Positions 1 through 7,432 of a stretch of DNA of 64,000 nucleotides are shown piece after piece; positions within the stretch are counted from its first letter, which is position 1, and the number at the start of each line of letters is the position of its first letter. Source of the stretch: UBA685 sp049889495 (GTDB lineage: Bacteria > Pseudomonadota > Alphaproteobacteria > Puniceispirillales > Puniceispirillaceae); contig JBMHDH010000016.1 of the NCBI GenBank assembly GCA_049889495.1, positions 12,762 to 76,761 of the forward strand, in the 5' to 3' direction. The notes under the pieces were generated by a model, which saw only the letters and a list, made by a program, of their open reading frames with translations, had not been told where the DNA came from and did not search any database. Position numbers and translations under genes: made by a program.

Positions 1-497
1 CTGCGTTATTTTATATTGCAGGTTTGTGGATTGGCACCAATATCGTATCGCTGGCCGTCATATCTGGCCTTGTGGCAGTGTTATTTGCTGAACCTTTGCT
101 TCGGATGATCTTACTGATTGGCTCAGCGTTCTATTTATTATCATTGGCATTTCGTATTGCCACTGCAGGGCGCGGATTACATTTTCAAAAAGCCACGTCA
201 GCCCCAGGCCTTCGTGCTGGTTTATTTTTGCAATTCATAAACCCAAAAGCCTATGCTGTGGCTTTGACGTTATTTTCAGGTTTTGCCTTTGCACCAGATA
301 ATTTTTTATTCGAAACATCTGCCAAAATGGTGATTTATAACCTGATTTGGGTGCCGCTTCATCTTGGCTGGTTGTTCTTGGGGTTAAAATTACATGCGCT
401 GAATTTACCGCCAGAAAAACAACGTCTGATCAATTATGTCATGGCGGCTGCCCTCACAGGCGTTGTGCTGTTATCTTTATCATCCTTGATCGGCTAG
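1..497 (+). CDS. LysE/RhtB-family amino-acid exporter, 5'-truncated by the window edge
   Basis: This is the C-terminal part of a LysE/RhtB-type inner-membrane exporter, a family that expels amino acids or their analogues. The frame is open leftwards to base 3, with no stop before the edge, so the TTG at 24 is probably internal. Visible are a GLWIGTN stretch, hydrophobic helices, a lipid-facing GSAFYLLSLAFRI helix and the family-typical FLQFINPKAYAVALTLF segment (NPK motif), then two more helices to the stop. About 165 residues are present, against roughly 205 for the family. The substrate cannot be read from the sequence. The next gene starts 115 bases downstream on the same strand. Confidence 0.85.
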   Translation, partial: ALFYIAGLWIGTNIVSLAVISGLVAVLFAEPLLRMILLIGSAFYLLSLAFRIATAGRGLHFQKATSAPGLRAGLFLQFINPKAYAVALTLFSGFAFAPDNFLFETSAKMVIYNLIWVPLHLGWLFLGLKLHALNLPPEKQRLINYVMAAALTGVVLLSLSSLIG

Positions 498-612
498 CTT
501 TTTTTAGGCGGTCTGTGCCACGCCCAAACCGCAGTTACTTTGCGTTTTTGATTTTTGCCCCTAGAGTGAAAGGGGGCTAGACCCAAAAAACAATCAATCT
601 GGGGAGCATGTG

Positions 613-1596
613 ATGGCACAAGAACATGATAACAGCATGATGGATAATCTTTTTTGGTGGGGCATTCCGACATTGTTTCGTTGCCCGCATACCGCCATTC
701 ATGATGCCCAATTATCACAAGCTGATATTGCGCTTGTGGGGGTGCCGCATTCCACAGGTAATGGCACCACAGAAAGAGATCAACATTTAGGGCCGCGATC
801 TGTCAGGCATGTGTCAGCTATGCAAAGACGTGTTCACGGTGATTTTCATCTTGATCCTTGGTCAGCTAAGACCATAATTGATGCTGGTGATGTGCCGTTT
901 CCGCGCGCGAATGATAATGAAGATTGCATTGCGCAAATTACCTCTTTTTATCAAAAGCTAGATCAAGCAGGTGTGCGTCCTGTTTCGATTGGTGGTGATC
1001 ATTCGATCACAGGTGGCATTGTCCAAGCGTTGGGTTGTGGCCAGTTAACCAAGGGAGAGCCGGTTTGTTTCTTGCATCTTGACGCGCATACAGATGTTTT
1101 TACCAAAGTCGATCATTTCCTAGGGGCCAAGAAATCAGCGGCCCATTGGGGCGCGTATCTTGCAGACCAAGGGCAAGTTGATCCGCATCATTCTATGCAA
1201 ATTGGGCTGCGTGGTCATCCACGCACATTGGATTGGCTCCAGCCTTCTTATGATTATGGCTATAACGTTGTTACCATGGCAGATTATCGTAAAAGAGGGG
1301 CGGGTGATGTGATCTCGCAGATCAAGGATGTGTTGGATGGGCGTCCTGTCTATATCACCTTTGACCTTGATTGTTTGGATGCCACAGTCGCGCCTGCTGT
1401 TGCTAATGTCGAAGCAGGGGTTTGCGGCTTTACGATTGATGAAGCGCGTGAATTGCTGCATGCGGTGCGCGGGATGAATATTGTCGGCGGCGATGTTGTG
1501 TGTTTGATGCCAACCAAAGATCACCCCAATCATATGACGTCACTGGTCGCTGGATCTTTGATGTTTGAAATGCTGTCTATGATGGCCGAATTATAA
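613..1596 (+). CDS. Ureohydrolase (agmatinase/arginase superfamily), divergent subfamily
   Basis: A binuclear manganese hydrolase that should cleave a guanidino compound to urea and an amine; the substrate is not known. From the ATG at 613 all six metal ligands of the superfamily are in place: H130 in GGDHS, D157/H159/D161 in LDAHTD, and D251/D253 in FDLDCLD. The loop after the last ligands is unusual. It reads LDATVAPAVANVEAG where agmatinases carry LDPAxAPGTGTPEPGG, and the later acidic EVSP-type motif is replaced by VVCLMPTKDHP. I chose ATG 613 over GTG 610 because GGGGAG at 601-606 then has normal spacing. A GCCCC/GGGGC hairpin (557-577) lies in the leader. It could be a guanidinobutyrase, guanidine hydrolase or another member. 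Confidence 0.8.
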   Translation: MAQEHDNSMMDNLFWWGIPTLFRCPHTAIHDAQLSQADIALVGVPHSTGNGTTERDQHLGPRSVRHVSAMQRRVHGDFHLDPWSAKTIIDAGDVPFPRANDNEDCIAQITSFYQKLDQAGVRPVSIGGDHSITGGIVQALGCGQLTKGEPVCFLHLDAHTDVFTKVDHFLGAKKSAAHWGAYLADQGQVDPHHSMQIGLRGHPRTLDWLQPSYDYGYNVVTMADYRKRGAGDVISQIKDVLDGRPVYITFDLDCLDATVAPAVANVEAGVCGFTIDEARELLHAVRGMNIVGGDVVCLMPTKDHPNHMTSLVAGSLMFEMLSMMAEL

Positions 1597-1954
1597 CAGC
1601 GCATCTGCTTTGCCATAGCTTTGCCTTATTCTTGTCATGATGATGCCCCACCTGCTGGCTAGGGTGTCATCATGGCAAGAGATGCCTCATCATTTTTTAA
1701 CAGGGCCGAGCATGGATAACACAATTTACAAAAGGCAGATGATACCCTCATCTGGCGTTATGCCAGCGTCGAAAGGCGTGTCTAAAACGACAAAATTAGA
1801 TACCACAATGTCCTGTTATTTGACCTTGCTAGCAGGTTTGCCAAAGGGTGCGGAAAGCAACGCAAACGGCCAATCACATCCCGATGGCATGGCACAAGCA
1901 AATTTGTCAGATTTCATCCGCTAGCCCTGATAGGCGCTGGTTTCAGTTATCTGG
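1597..1954. other. Gene-free 358-base convergent region with several stem-loops
   Basis: No convincing gene lies between the ureohydrolase and the FKBP-rhodanese gene, which converge here. A 95-codon frame (1637-1924) has low-complexity, unrelated-looking sequence and no ribosome binding site. The stretch does contain one long hairpin (listed separately) and two overlapping, mutually exclusive small hairpins: CAGATG 1736-1741 with CATCTG 1749-1754, and CTGGC 1752-1756 with GCCAG 1762-1766. Confidence 0.5.
1631..1679 (+). other. Long stem-loop downstream of the ureohydrolase gene
   Basis: CTTGTCATGATGA (1631-1643) pairs with TCATCATGGCAAG (1667-1679): 13 pairs with one G-U. An inner CACC/GGTG pairing (1649-1652 with 1663-1666) may extend it. 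A run of T lies about 13 bases further on (1692-1698), too far for a textbook intrinsic terminator. It could be a 3' end structure of the ureohydrolase mRNA or part of a small RNA. Confidence 0.45.
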
Positions 1955-2812
1955 TTAACCTTGCGGTGAAAAAGGAATGGTTGTTTGTCCTTGTTCTGTC
2001 CAGCTGATGATGCCGCCTTCTAGATGCGCTGCTTTGTTATAGCCAAGCTGTTCGACAAGCGCATTGCCAAGCATGGATGAACGCTGGCCTGAATGGCAAT
2101 AAAGGATGAAGGGTGTTTCCAATGTTGGCACAAGCGCACGGAATTTTTCCAAGAATTCAGGGTGAATACCACCTGATGGTGCAAAGCCTGATACAAGTTG
2201 GGCGCGCTCAATGGTGCCTGTCATTTGCCATTCATCTTCACGGCGGATATCAATGATGATCACATCTTCTTTTTGGGCTGCTTGCATTTGTTCGACTGAT
2301 AAATCTGCCAATGTCGCTGGGATTGTGGCAGACACCAATTCAACATCGAATGTCAAAGTGGCATTTGGCGGAATAACATCTCCTGCCCCAGATGCGCCAT
2401 AGCCTAATTCTGGGGGGATCGTCAAAGTGCGCTTTTCGCCGACTTTCATCCCCTCAATGCCTTGATCCCAGCCTTTAATGACCTGACCAGAGCCAAGCGT
2501 AAAGCGAATTGGCTCACCTCTTTTATGTGAGTCATCAAACACAGTGCCATCCTCAAGACGACCTTGATAATGAACAGCAACCATCATGCCTTGTTCGGCA
2601 ATGATATCATTTTGTGTGTCAGACATAGCGGCGTTTCCTTGATGAACAATTTTTGGGTCTGTAATGCTTTGGTCAATAATGCTTTGGTTAGGCACAAGGT
2701 GCGGTTTGTTAGCCATCCACGCCCCTAATGCTAGCGCGGTGATAACACAACCAAAGCCGATTAGAAACAGATGTCTTTTCAATAAGGTGGTTGTTTTTTT
2801 ACCTTCTGGCAT
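1955..2812 (-). CDS. Membrane-anchored FKBP-type peptidyl-prolyl isomerase fused to a rhodanese domain
   Basis: A 285-residue two-domain protein. Residues about 13-33 form one hydrophobic anchor, which would place the rest in the periplasm. Residues about 70-162 are an FKBP domain (VHYQGRLEDGTVFDDS, VIKGWDQGIEGMKVGEKR, IPPELGYG, IPPNATLTFDVEL), which catalyses proline cis-trans isomerisation. Residues about 168-285 are a rhodanese domain (DIRREDEW, then the active-site loop CHSGQRS), with the cysteine needed for sulfur transfer. The ATG at 2812 is preferred to the longer GTG start at 2824 because the CGGAG upstream would overlap the GTG. FKBP and rhodanese domains are each common, but I do not recognise this fusion as a standard family. 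A role in periplasmic thiol or folding chemistry is speculation. Confidence 0.85.
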   Translation of the reverse strand: MPEGKKTTTLLKRHLFLIGFGCVITALALGAWMANKPHLVPNQSIIDQSITDPKIVHQGNAAMSDTQNDIIAEQGMMVAVHYQGRLEDGTVFDDSHKRGEPIRFTLGSGQVIKGWDQGIEGMKVGEKRTLTIPPELGYGASGAGDVIPPNATLTFDVELVSATIPATLADLSVEQMQAAQKEDVIIIDIRREDEWQMTGTIERAQLVSGFAPSGGIHPEFLEKFRALVPTLETPFILYCHSGQRSSMLGNALVEQLGYNKAAHLEGGIISWTEQGQTTIPFSPQG

Positions 2813-2848
2813 CTTGAAGCGCACTCCGATATTTTAAAAATAAAGCAA

Positions 2849-3973
2849 TTACGGCGCTTTTCGTTCATTCGCATCTGCGAGCAATGCCGCAAAGCGATAA
2901 ATGCCGTGCACGAATTTGGAAAATGGCAAAATCAAAAAGAACCCGTAAACAAGACCTAGATGTATGGCCAATGTTAAGCCCATAAAGCTGGTTTCGCGTA
3001 AGGCTAGCAAAATCAGACCCGTGGCGCTGACCCAAAAAAGAAGCCAGATAAAGGCATAATCCATGCCAAGTGTTTTAAAGGATTTGATATGGCGATCCAT
3101 GCGGCGTTTTTCATGCCAAAGCCCTGCTGTGCCAATGCATAAAATGATACCGCCAACCGTGCCAATCACAACAGGTAATTCAAAATAGCCATAAGGGGCT
3201 TCACGGCCAAAAACATAATGGTAAATCGTGCCAAGCGAGGTAGAGGCAAAACACATCATAAAGCCATAAAATGTGAAGTGATGATAAAGGCGGCGTAATT
3301 TGCTTGGTCTGTCATCGACGCTGGGACAGCCATCGCCCTTGCCATTATGATTGCCGCCTAGATGGCGTAAGCTTGCGGTGGCAGCTAGCGCATCACGTAA
3401 CGCTGGCATGCCGCCCCATCTCGCCCCTGTGCTGGCCCAATAATTACGCCACCCCATAACAAAGGATAAAAGCACAAAGGCGGTGATTGCCAGCGGGATC
3501 CCTGCCATCACATTATGCGGCATAATCTGATAAAACGCGCCTTCGCCTAGATGGATCCCCCAAAATAAATGGGGGGCAATCATCGCCAGCATTGCGCCAA
3601 GCACAAGGGAAAACACAATGGTAATGGCGATGCTGACCATCAGCCCATTTTGTTCAAAAATACGCCCAAGCGCGCGTGGATAGGCAAATTCCCCATAAGA
3701 GGCAAGGCGTCTTTCAGCCAAAGTTTGCGGAACATTCACGCCAAATTCATGGGGAGGTGCATATTGACAGGCATGATAGCAGGCACCGCAATGATGGCAT
3801 AGATTGGCCAAAAACGCCGTATCTGAAATCTCAAAATTGCGGCGTCGTTCCATCGCAGGAAAGACAGCGCAAAATCCCTCACAATACCGGCATGCATTGC
3901 AAATTTGCATGATGCGTTTGGTTTCTTCGTGGGTGTCTTGTGTGGCAAGTGAGACAAGGTTTATATCATTCAT
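2849..3973 (-). CDS. tcuB: TcuB-like iron-sulfur membrane protein (re-oxidises the tricarballylate dehydrogenase)
   Basis: A 374-residue membrane electron-transfer protein. In characterised Tcu systems TcuB takes electrons from reduced FAD in TcuA and passes them to the membrane. The N-terminus carries two cysteine clusters, CNACRYCEGFC and CHHCGACYHAC, typical of two [4Fe-4S] centres. About six hydrophobic segments follow, with histidines that could hold heme. It is the second gene of a minus-strand pair, starting 15 bases after tcuA ends, so co-expression is almost certain. Length and domain order match TcuB/CitB-type proteins. The 4Fe-4S plus integral-membrane architecture is specific, so the family call is strong; the exact substrate of the partner dehydrogenase is inferred. 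Confidence 0.87.
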   Translation of the reverse strand: MNDINLVSLATQDTHEETKRIMQICNACRYCEGFCAVFPAMERRRNFEISDTAFLANLCHHCGACYHACQYAPPHEFGVNVPQTLAERRLASYGEFAYPRALGRIFEQNGLMVSIAITIVFSLVLGAMLAMIAPHLFWGIHLGEGAFYQIMPHNVMAGIPLAITAFVLLSFVMGWRNYWASTGARWGGMPALRDALAATASLRHLGGNHNGKGDGCPSVDDRPSKLRRLYHHFTFYGFMMCFASTSLGTIYHYVFGREAPYGYFELPVVIGTVGGIILCIGTAGLWHEKRRMDRHIKSFKTLGMDYAFIWLLFWVSATGLILLALRETSFMGLTLAIHLGLVYGFFLILPFSKFVHGIYRFAALLADANERKAP

Positions 3974-3988
3974 AACAATCCAACCTCT

Positions 3989-5407
3989 TTATTGATTTGT
4001 GATCTGGCGTGCGGCTTGTTCGCCAGCGATCAGGCCAAACACACCGCCAATTGTCATGCCAATGCCTGCTAAATAGCCTTGGCCAAGCACATTGCCTGCC
4101 ATGATTTCACCTGCGGCATATAAATTGCCAGCTGGTTTGCCATCAGACATGATGATTTGCGCTTTGTCATTCACCTCAACTCCCATATAGGTAAAGGTAA
4201 TGCCAGGGCGCAAAGGAAAGCCATAAAAAGGCGGCTTTGTGATGGGGGCTGACCAATTTGTTTTTTCAGGGCTTAACCCCGTGGTGGCTTTGCCATCTAG
4301 GATTTGTTGATCAATAGGCCCGTCTGGACAAGCCGCATTAAAGGCGTCAATCGTCTTGCATGTGGCTTTTTCTGGCAGATCAAGCAATTCTGCCAAAGCG
4401 CCAATGCTATCAGCTTGGATCGGGGTAAACACAGATGGCATAAACCGCTTTACGCCGTCTGAATCAAGAATGGCATAGGCAATTTGATCAGGTTGACCCG
4501 CCACAAGACGACCCCAAATCGCATATCGTTTTGGCCAAAAATCCTCACCTTCATCATAAAATCGCTTGCCATCCTTATTCAAAACCGCACTGAAAGGCAC
4601 ACCATCAATACGGCTGGCAATGCCGCCATCATATTTTGGCGCTCTGGCATCAATGGCAACCGCATGACATTGATTAAGATCACCAACGGGCTGTGCGCCT
4701 TGATCAAGCAAGGATCGCAAAACACCGCCCTTATTATATGGCGTGCCTCTGACAAGGAAATTCTTTGCTGGTGCGCCCCAGCCTTCTGCCAACCATTCCA
4801 GATTGGCTTCAAAACCGCCTGCGGTGGTGATGATTTTTTTGGCTGTCAGCTCTAGGCCATTTTCAAGTGTGATGCTTGTGCAAAACCCGTCCTCTAGGGA
4901 TAATTTTGCCACTGGCATTTCATAGGCAAAAGAAATGCCAACCTTTTCGCCATGACGGCACAAGCTGTTCAGCAAAGCGCGGCCGCCACCAAGGAAAAAG
5001 GCATTGGTTCGTCCCAAATTCAATGTGCCAGACAAGGCAGGTTGAAAGCGCACCCCACGCTGTGACAACCAGCTTGTTAATTCTGTTGATTTCTCAAGGG
5101 TGATTGATGCCAATTCTTGATTTGTCACACCTTTGGTGACACGCATTAAATCGTCAAAATATTCTTCAAAACTATAAGCATCTGTCAGCACATCTGTTGG
5201 CTCATCATGCATGGCGCGCAAATTGCGGGTGTGCCTTGTATTGCCGCCACGCATATCACGCGGTGCGGCATCGATAATCAGGGTCCGACATCCTGCCTCT
5301 GCCGCCGTGATGCCTGCGCACAGCCCCGCATTGCCAGCGCCAATAACAATAATATCCCATGACAAATTATGGGCTAATTCTTCAAAAGTGAGCGCATCTT
5401 GCGGCAT
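3989..5407 (-). CDS. tcuA: TcuA-like FAD-dependent tricarballylate dehydrogenase
   Basis: A 472-residue flavoprotein of the fumarate reductase/succinate dehydrogenase flavoprotein superfamily. TcuA enzymes oxidise tricarballylate to cis-aconitate, which enters the TCA cycle. The N-terminus has the FAD-binding VIGAGNAGLCAGITAAEAG and, further on, RGGNTRHTRNLRAMHDEP, a TcuA-type motif. The C-terminus closes the FAD site with YAAGEIMAGNVLGQGYLAG. It is the first gene of the minus-strand pair with tcuB. The upstream region shared with a divergent GntR gene contains a perfect palindrome at 5500-5521. No TcuC-type transporter or LysR-type TcuR is nearby; an AbrB-like membrane protein and the GntR protein take those places. 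Related substrates such as other tricarboxylates are possible. Confidence 0.85.
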   Translation of the reverse strand: MPQDALTFEELAHNLSWDIIVIGAGNAGLCAGITAAEAGCRTLIIDAAPRDMRGGNTRHTRNLRAMHDEPTDVLTDAYSFEEYFDDLMRVTKGVTNQELASITLEKSTELTSWLSQRGVRFQPALSGTLNLGRTNAFFLGGGRALLNSLCRHGEKVGISFAYEMPVAKLSLEDGFCTSITLENGLELTAKKIITTAGGFEANLEWLAEGWGAPAKNFLVRGTPYNKGGVLRSLLDQGAQPVGDLNQCHAVAIDARAPKYDGGIASRIDGVPFSAVLNKDGKRFYDEGEDFWPKRYAIWGRLVAGQPDQIAYAILDSDGVKRFMPSVFTPIQADSIGALAELLDLPEKATCKTIDAFNAACPDGPIDQQILDGKATTGLSPEKTNWSAPITKPPFYGFPLRPGITFTYMGVEVNDKAQIIMSDGKPAGNLYAAGEIMAGNVLGQGYLAGIGMTIGGVFGLIAGEQAARQITNQ

Positions 5408-5499
5408 GGCTTGGCTAACATTCTCTTCAGTATTTTGTGATATTGTAAGCCCATATGCCTATGGCGGTCACGGCGGGGGAAATCACAATCATTGCACTT

Positions 5500-5521
5500 A
5501 TTGTATACATATGTATACAAT
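5500..5521. promoter_or_regulatory. Perfect 22-bp palindrome, probable GntR operator
   Basis: The core TTGTATACATATGTATACAA (5501-5520) is a perfect palindrome, extended by one A/T pair on each side. It lies between the divergent tcuA and GntR genes, 93 bases from tcuA and 102 from the regulator. GTATACATATGTATAC is the kind of TGTATACA half-site that FadR/FCD-subfamily GntR proteins bind. Control of both transcripts by the adjacent regulator is the simplest reading. Confidence 0.7.
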
Positions 5522-5622
5522 GGAGTGTCTGACGATAAAAATATCAGGTGTTGATGTCAATGATAATGCCAAAAATAATGGTCAAAAATGATGGCCAAAA
5601 ATAACAAGACAAAGGCAAGCCG

Positions 5623-6333
5623 ATGATGGTCGCGTGGTCAGAGCTGAGTGATAAGATAGATGATGCGCCAAGTGGCAAGATGACAAATGCGGTGCGCATC
5701 CGCAAAATCTTGCTTCAGGCGATTGGAGAGGGGACCTTGCCCGCTGGCGCACGGATCATCGAAAAAGAGTTGGGCGAGGCGTTATCTGTCAGCCGCACCC
5801 CCTTGCGTGAAGCCTTATCAGCACTGCGCTCAGAGCAGATCGTGGAACGTGATGAAGATGGCTTGCGGGTGCGAAAATTGGCATGGCAGGATGTGCGTGA
5901 TCTTTATGAAATGCGTGGCACGCTAGAAGGGATGGCGGCGCGGCTTGCCGCGCGTCATGCCTCAGCATCTGAATGCCAGATTATCGGAAATTTGTGTGAA
6001 GAAGAAGCTGCCTTAATCGCCAAACAAGCAGAGCCAGATGCGTTATCGCAATTAAATAAACGATTCCACAACACCATTTTACAAGCCGCAGGCAATCAGT
6101 TTTTATCTGATGAGTTGCGACGTTTATCGCGCTTAACTTTGCTGCTTGGCTCGACCGTCTATTCGTTGACAGACCGATTGTCTATGATACAAGCAGAACA
6201 TCTTGCCATCACAAACGCAATCTGTGCCAAAGATGAAGAAGCCGCCGAAGCTGAAATGCGCGCGCATTTATCGCAAGGTTTGGCGGCGCGTTTGATGATT
6301 ATGGCGCAAATTCAAGGGCCTGAATTGGATTAA
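5623..6333 (+). CDS. GntR-family transcriptional regulator, FCD ligand-binding subfamily
   Basis: A 236-residue regulator. The N-terminal winged helix contains the typical GARIIEKELGEALSVSRTPLREALSAL, which continues into a wing. From about residue 95 there is an FCD all-helical domain that normally binds a carboxylate with a bound metal. Candidate metal histidines are in NKRFH, AEHLA and RAHL; the usual aspartate at the first site is replaced by asparagine in LNKRFH. It starts next to the palindrome at 5500-5521 and opposes tcuA, so it probably senses a tricarboxylate or product and controls tcuAB and the AbrB gene 31 bases downstream. ATG at 5623 or 5626 are both possible. Confidence 0.87.
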   Translation: MMVAWSELSDKIDDAPSGKMTNAVRIRKILLQAIGEGTLPAGARIIEKELGEALSVSRTPLREALSALRSEQIVERDEDGLRVRKLAWQDVRDLYEMRGTLEGMAARLAARHASASECQIIGNLCEEEAALIAKQAEPDALSQLNKRFHNTILQAAGNQFLSDELRRLSRLTLLLGSTVYSLTDRLSMIQAEHLAITNAICAKDEEAAEAEMRAHLSQGLAARLMIMAQIQGPELD

Positions 6334-6364
6334 TATCCCACTGATTTAGGGGGAAGGGACGTAT

Positions 6365-7426
6365 ATGATCTGGCAAGATATCAAGACCATGACTCTTACC
6401 TTTTCCCTTGCGCTTGCCACAGGCTGGTTATTTTTTCAAATCGGCTTTCCCGCGCCCTATTTGATGGGAAGCTTATTTGGTGTCTGGTTAACAGGTGCTT
6501 TGATCAAGCCATTATCCCCTTATTTAGGCGTGGCACGCTGGTTTCATATTCCTGTTGTGTTGGGTCTAGGCGTGCTTATTGGTGGGGCGTTTGGCGATGA
6601 TATCTTAAGTAAATTAGGGCACTGGTGGGATACCGTTCTTTTGATGCTGTTCACAACTATTGGCGTGTCAGTTGTCAGCTATCAATTTCTGCGTCACTAT
6701 TGCGGTTATGATAAGATTTTATCTTATTTTTGCTGTGTGCCAGGCGGGCAAGCCGAAGCCATTATCATGGCGCGTGATTTGGTTGAAAAAGATTATGTGG
6801 TGGCGTTATTTCACCTGGTCAGGGTCTTTATTGTCTTTGTATCCACCCCGTTTTTGCTTGCCGTGATCGAAGGCCAATCTGCTGTTGCGCGTTCAAATGA
6901 CATGCTTGTTGCTATGCCCTCTTTGATGGATTTGCCAGCGTCAGATATCATGGCCTTTTTTGTCATGGCCATTGGGGGCTATGGCTTTGCCAGAGTGATC
7001 AAAATGCCCATGGCCCATTTGCTTGGGCCATTATCTGTTTCCTCAGTTGCGCATTATTTGGGCGTGGTTGAATTGCCACGGGTGAATGAATTTGTGATTT
7101 TGGCACAATTGGTGATCGGTGGCGGAATTGGGGCCCGCTTATCCAAAGTCGCTTTTAAAGAGTTATTCGGCTATTTTAAAATGGCGGTGTTAAACACAAT
7201 GATAGTGTTAACAGGTTATGTCAGCGTGGCGGTCTTTATCACTGTGATTTATGATACCAGCTTTTTGGAAATCTGGATGGCCTTTGTGCCTGGCGGTCTT
7301 TATGAAGTGACCTTGCTTGCGCTTGTATTTGGGTTCGATGTGGCCTTTATCGCCTTTCACCATACCACACGCGTTTTGCTGATTTTCTTTACGCTTCCTG
7401 TATTTGCCAAAAAATTGCGCTCTTAA
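6365..7426 (+). CDS. AbrB-family integral membrane protein, candidate carboxylate transporter
   Basis: A 353-residue polytopic protein with about ten hydrophobic segments arranged as two repeats, the pattern of the AbrB duplication membrane family. The repeats carry matching motifs: FPAPYLMGSLFG near residue 35 and MPMAHLLGPLSVS near residue 215, each followed by a glycine-rich helix. CVPGGQAEAIIMA and FVPGGLYEVTLLA are a second repeated pair. Databases often call such proteins AbrB regulators or ammonia monooxygenase, which is misleading because no DNA-binding or oxygenase part is visible. It follows the GntR gene by 31 bases and faces a tautomerase gene 6 bases downstream. A role as importer for the tcuAB substrate is an inference from position. 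Confidence 0.75.
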   Translation: MIWQDIKTMTLTFSLALATGWLFFQIGFPAPYLMGSLFGVWLTGALIKPLSPYLGVARWFHIPVVLGLGVLIGGAFGDDILSKLGHWWDTVLLMLFTTIGVSVVSYQFLRHYCGYDKILSYFCCVPGGQAEAIIMARDLVEKDYVVALFHLVRVFIVFVSTPFLLAVIEGQSAVARSNDMLVAMPSLMDLPASDIMAFFVMAIGGYGFARVIKMPMAHLLGPLSVSSVAHYLGVVELPRVNEFVILAQLVIGGGIGARLSKVAFKELFGYFKMAVLNTMIVLTGYVSVAVFITVIYDTSFLEIWMAFVPGGLYEVTLLALVFGFDVAFIAFHHTTRVLLIFFTLPVFAKKLRS

Positions 7427-7432
7427 TTATAA

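Noticed and set aside
1637..1924. 95-codon plus-strand frame between the ureohydrolase and FKBP-rhodanese genes
   Set aside because: No ribosome site, no recognisable domain, and its start overlaps a long hairpin; composition does not look coding.
6365..7426. Naming this gene an AbrB transcriptional regulator or ammonia monooxygenase
   Set aside because: The sequence is an integral membrane protein with repeated glycine-rich helices and no DNA-binding or copper-enzyme part.
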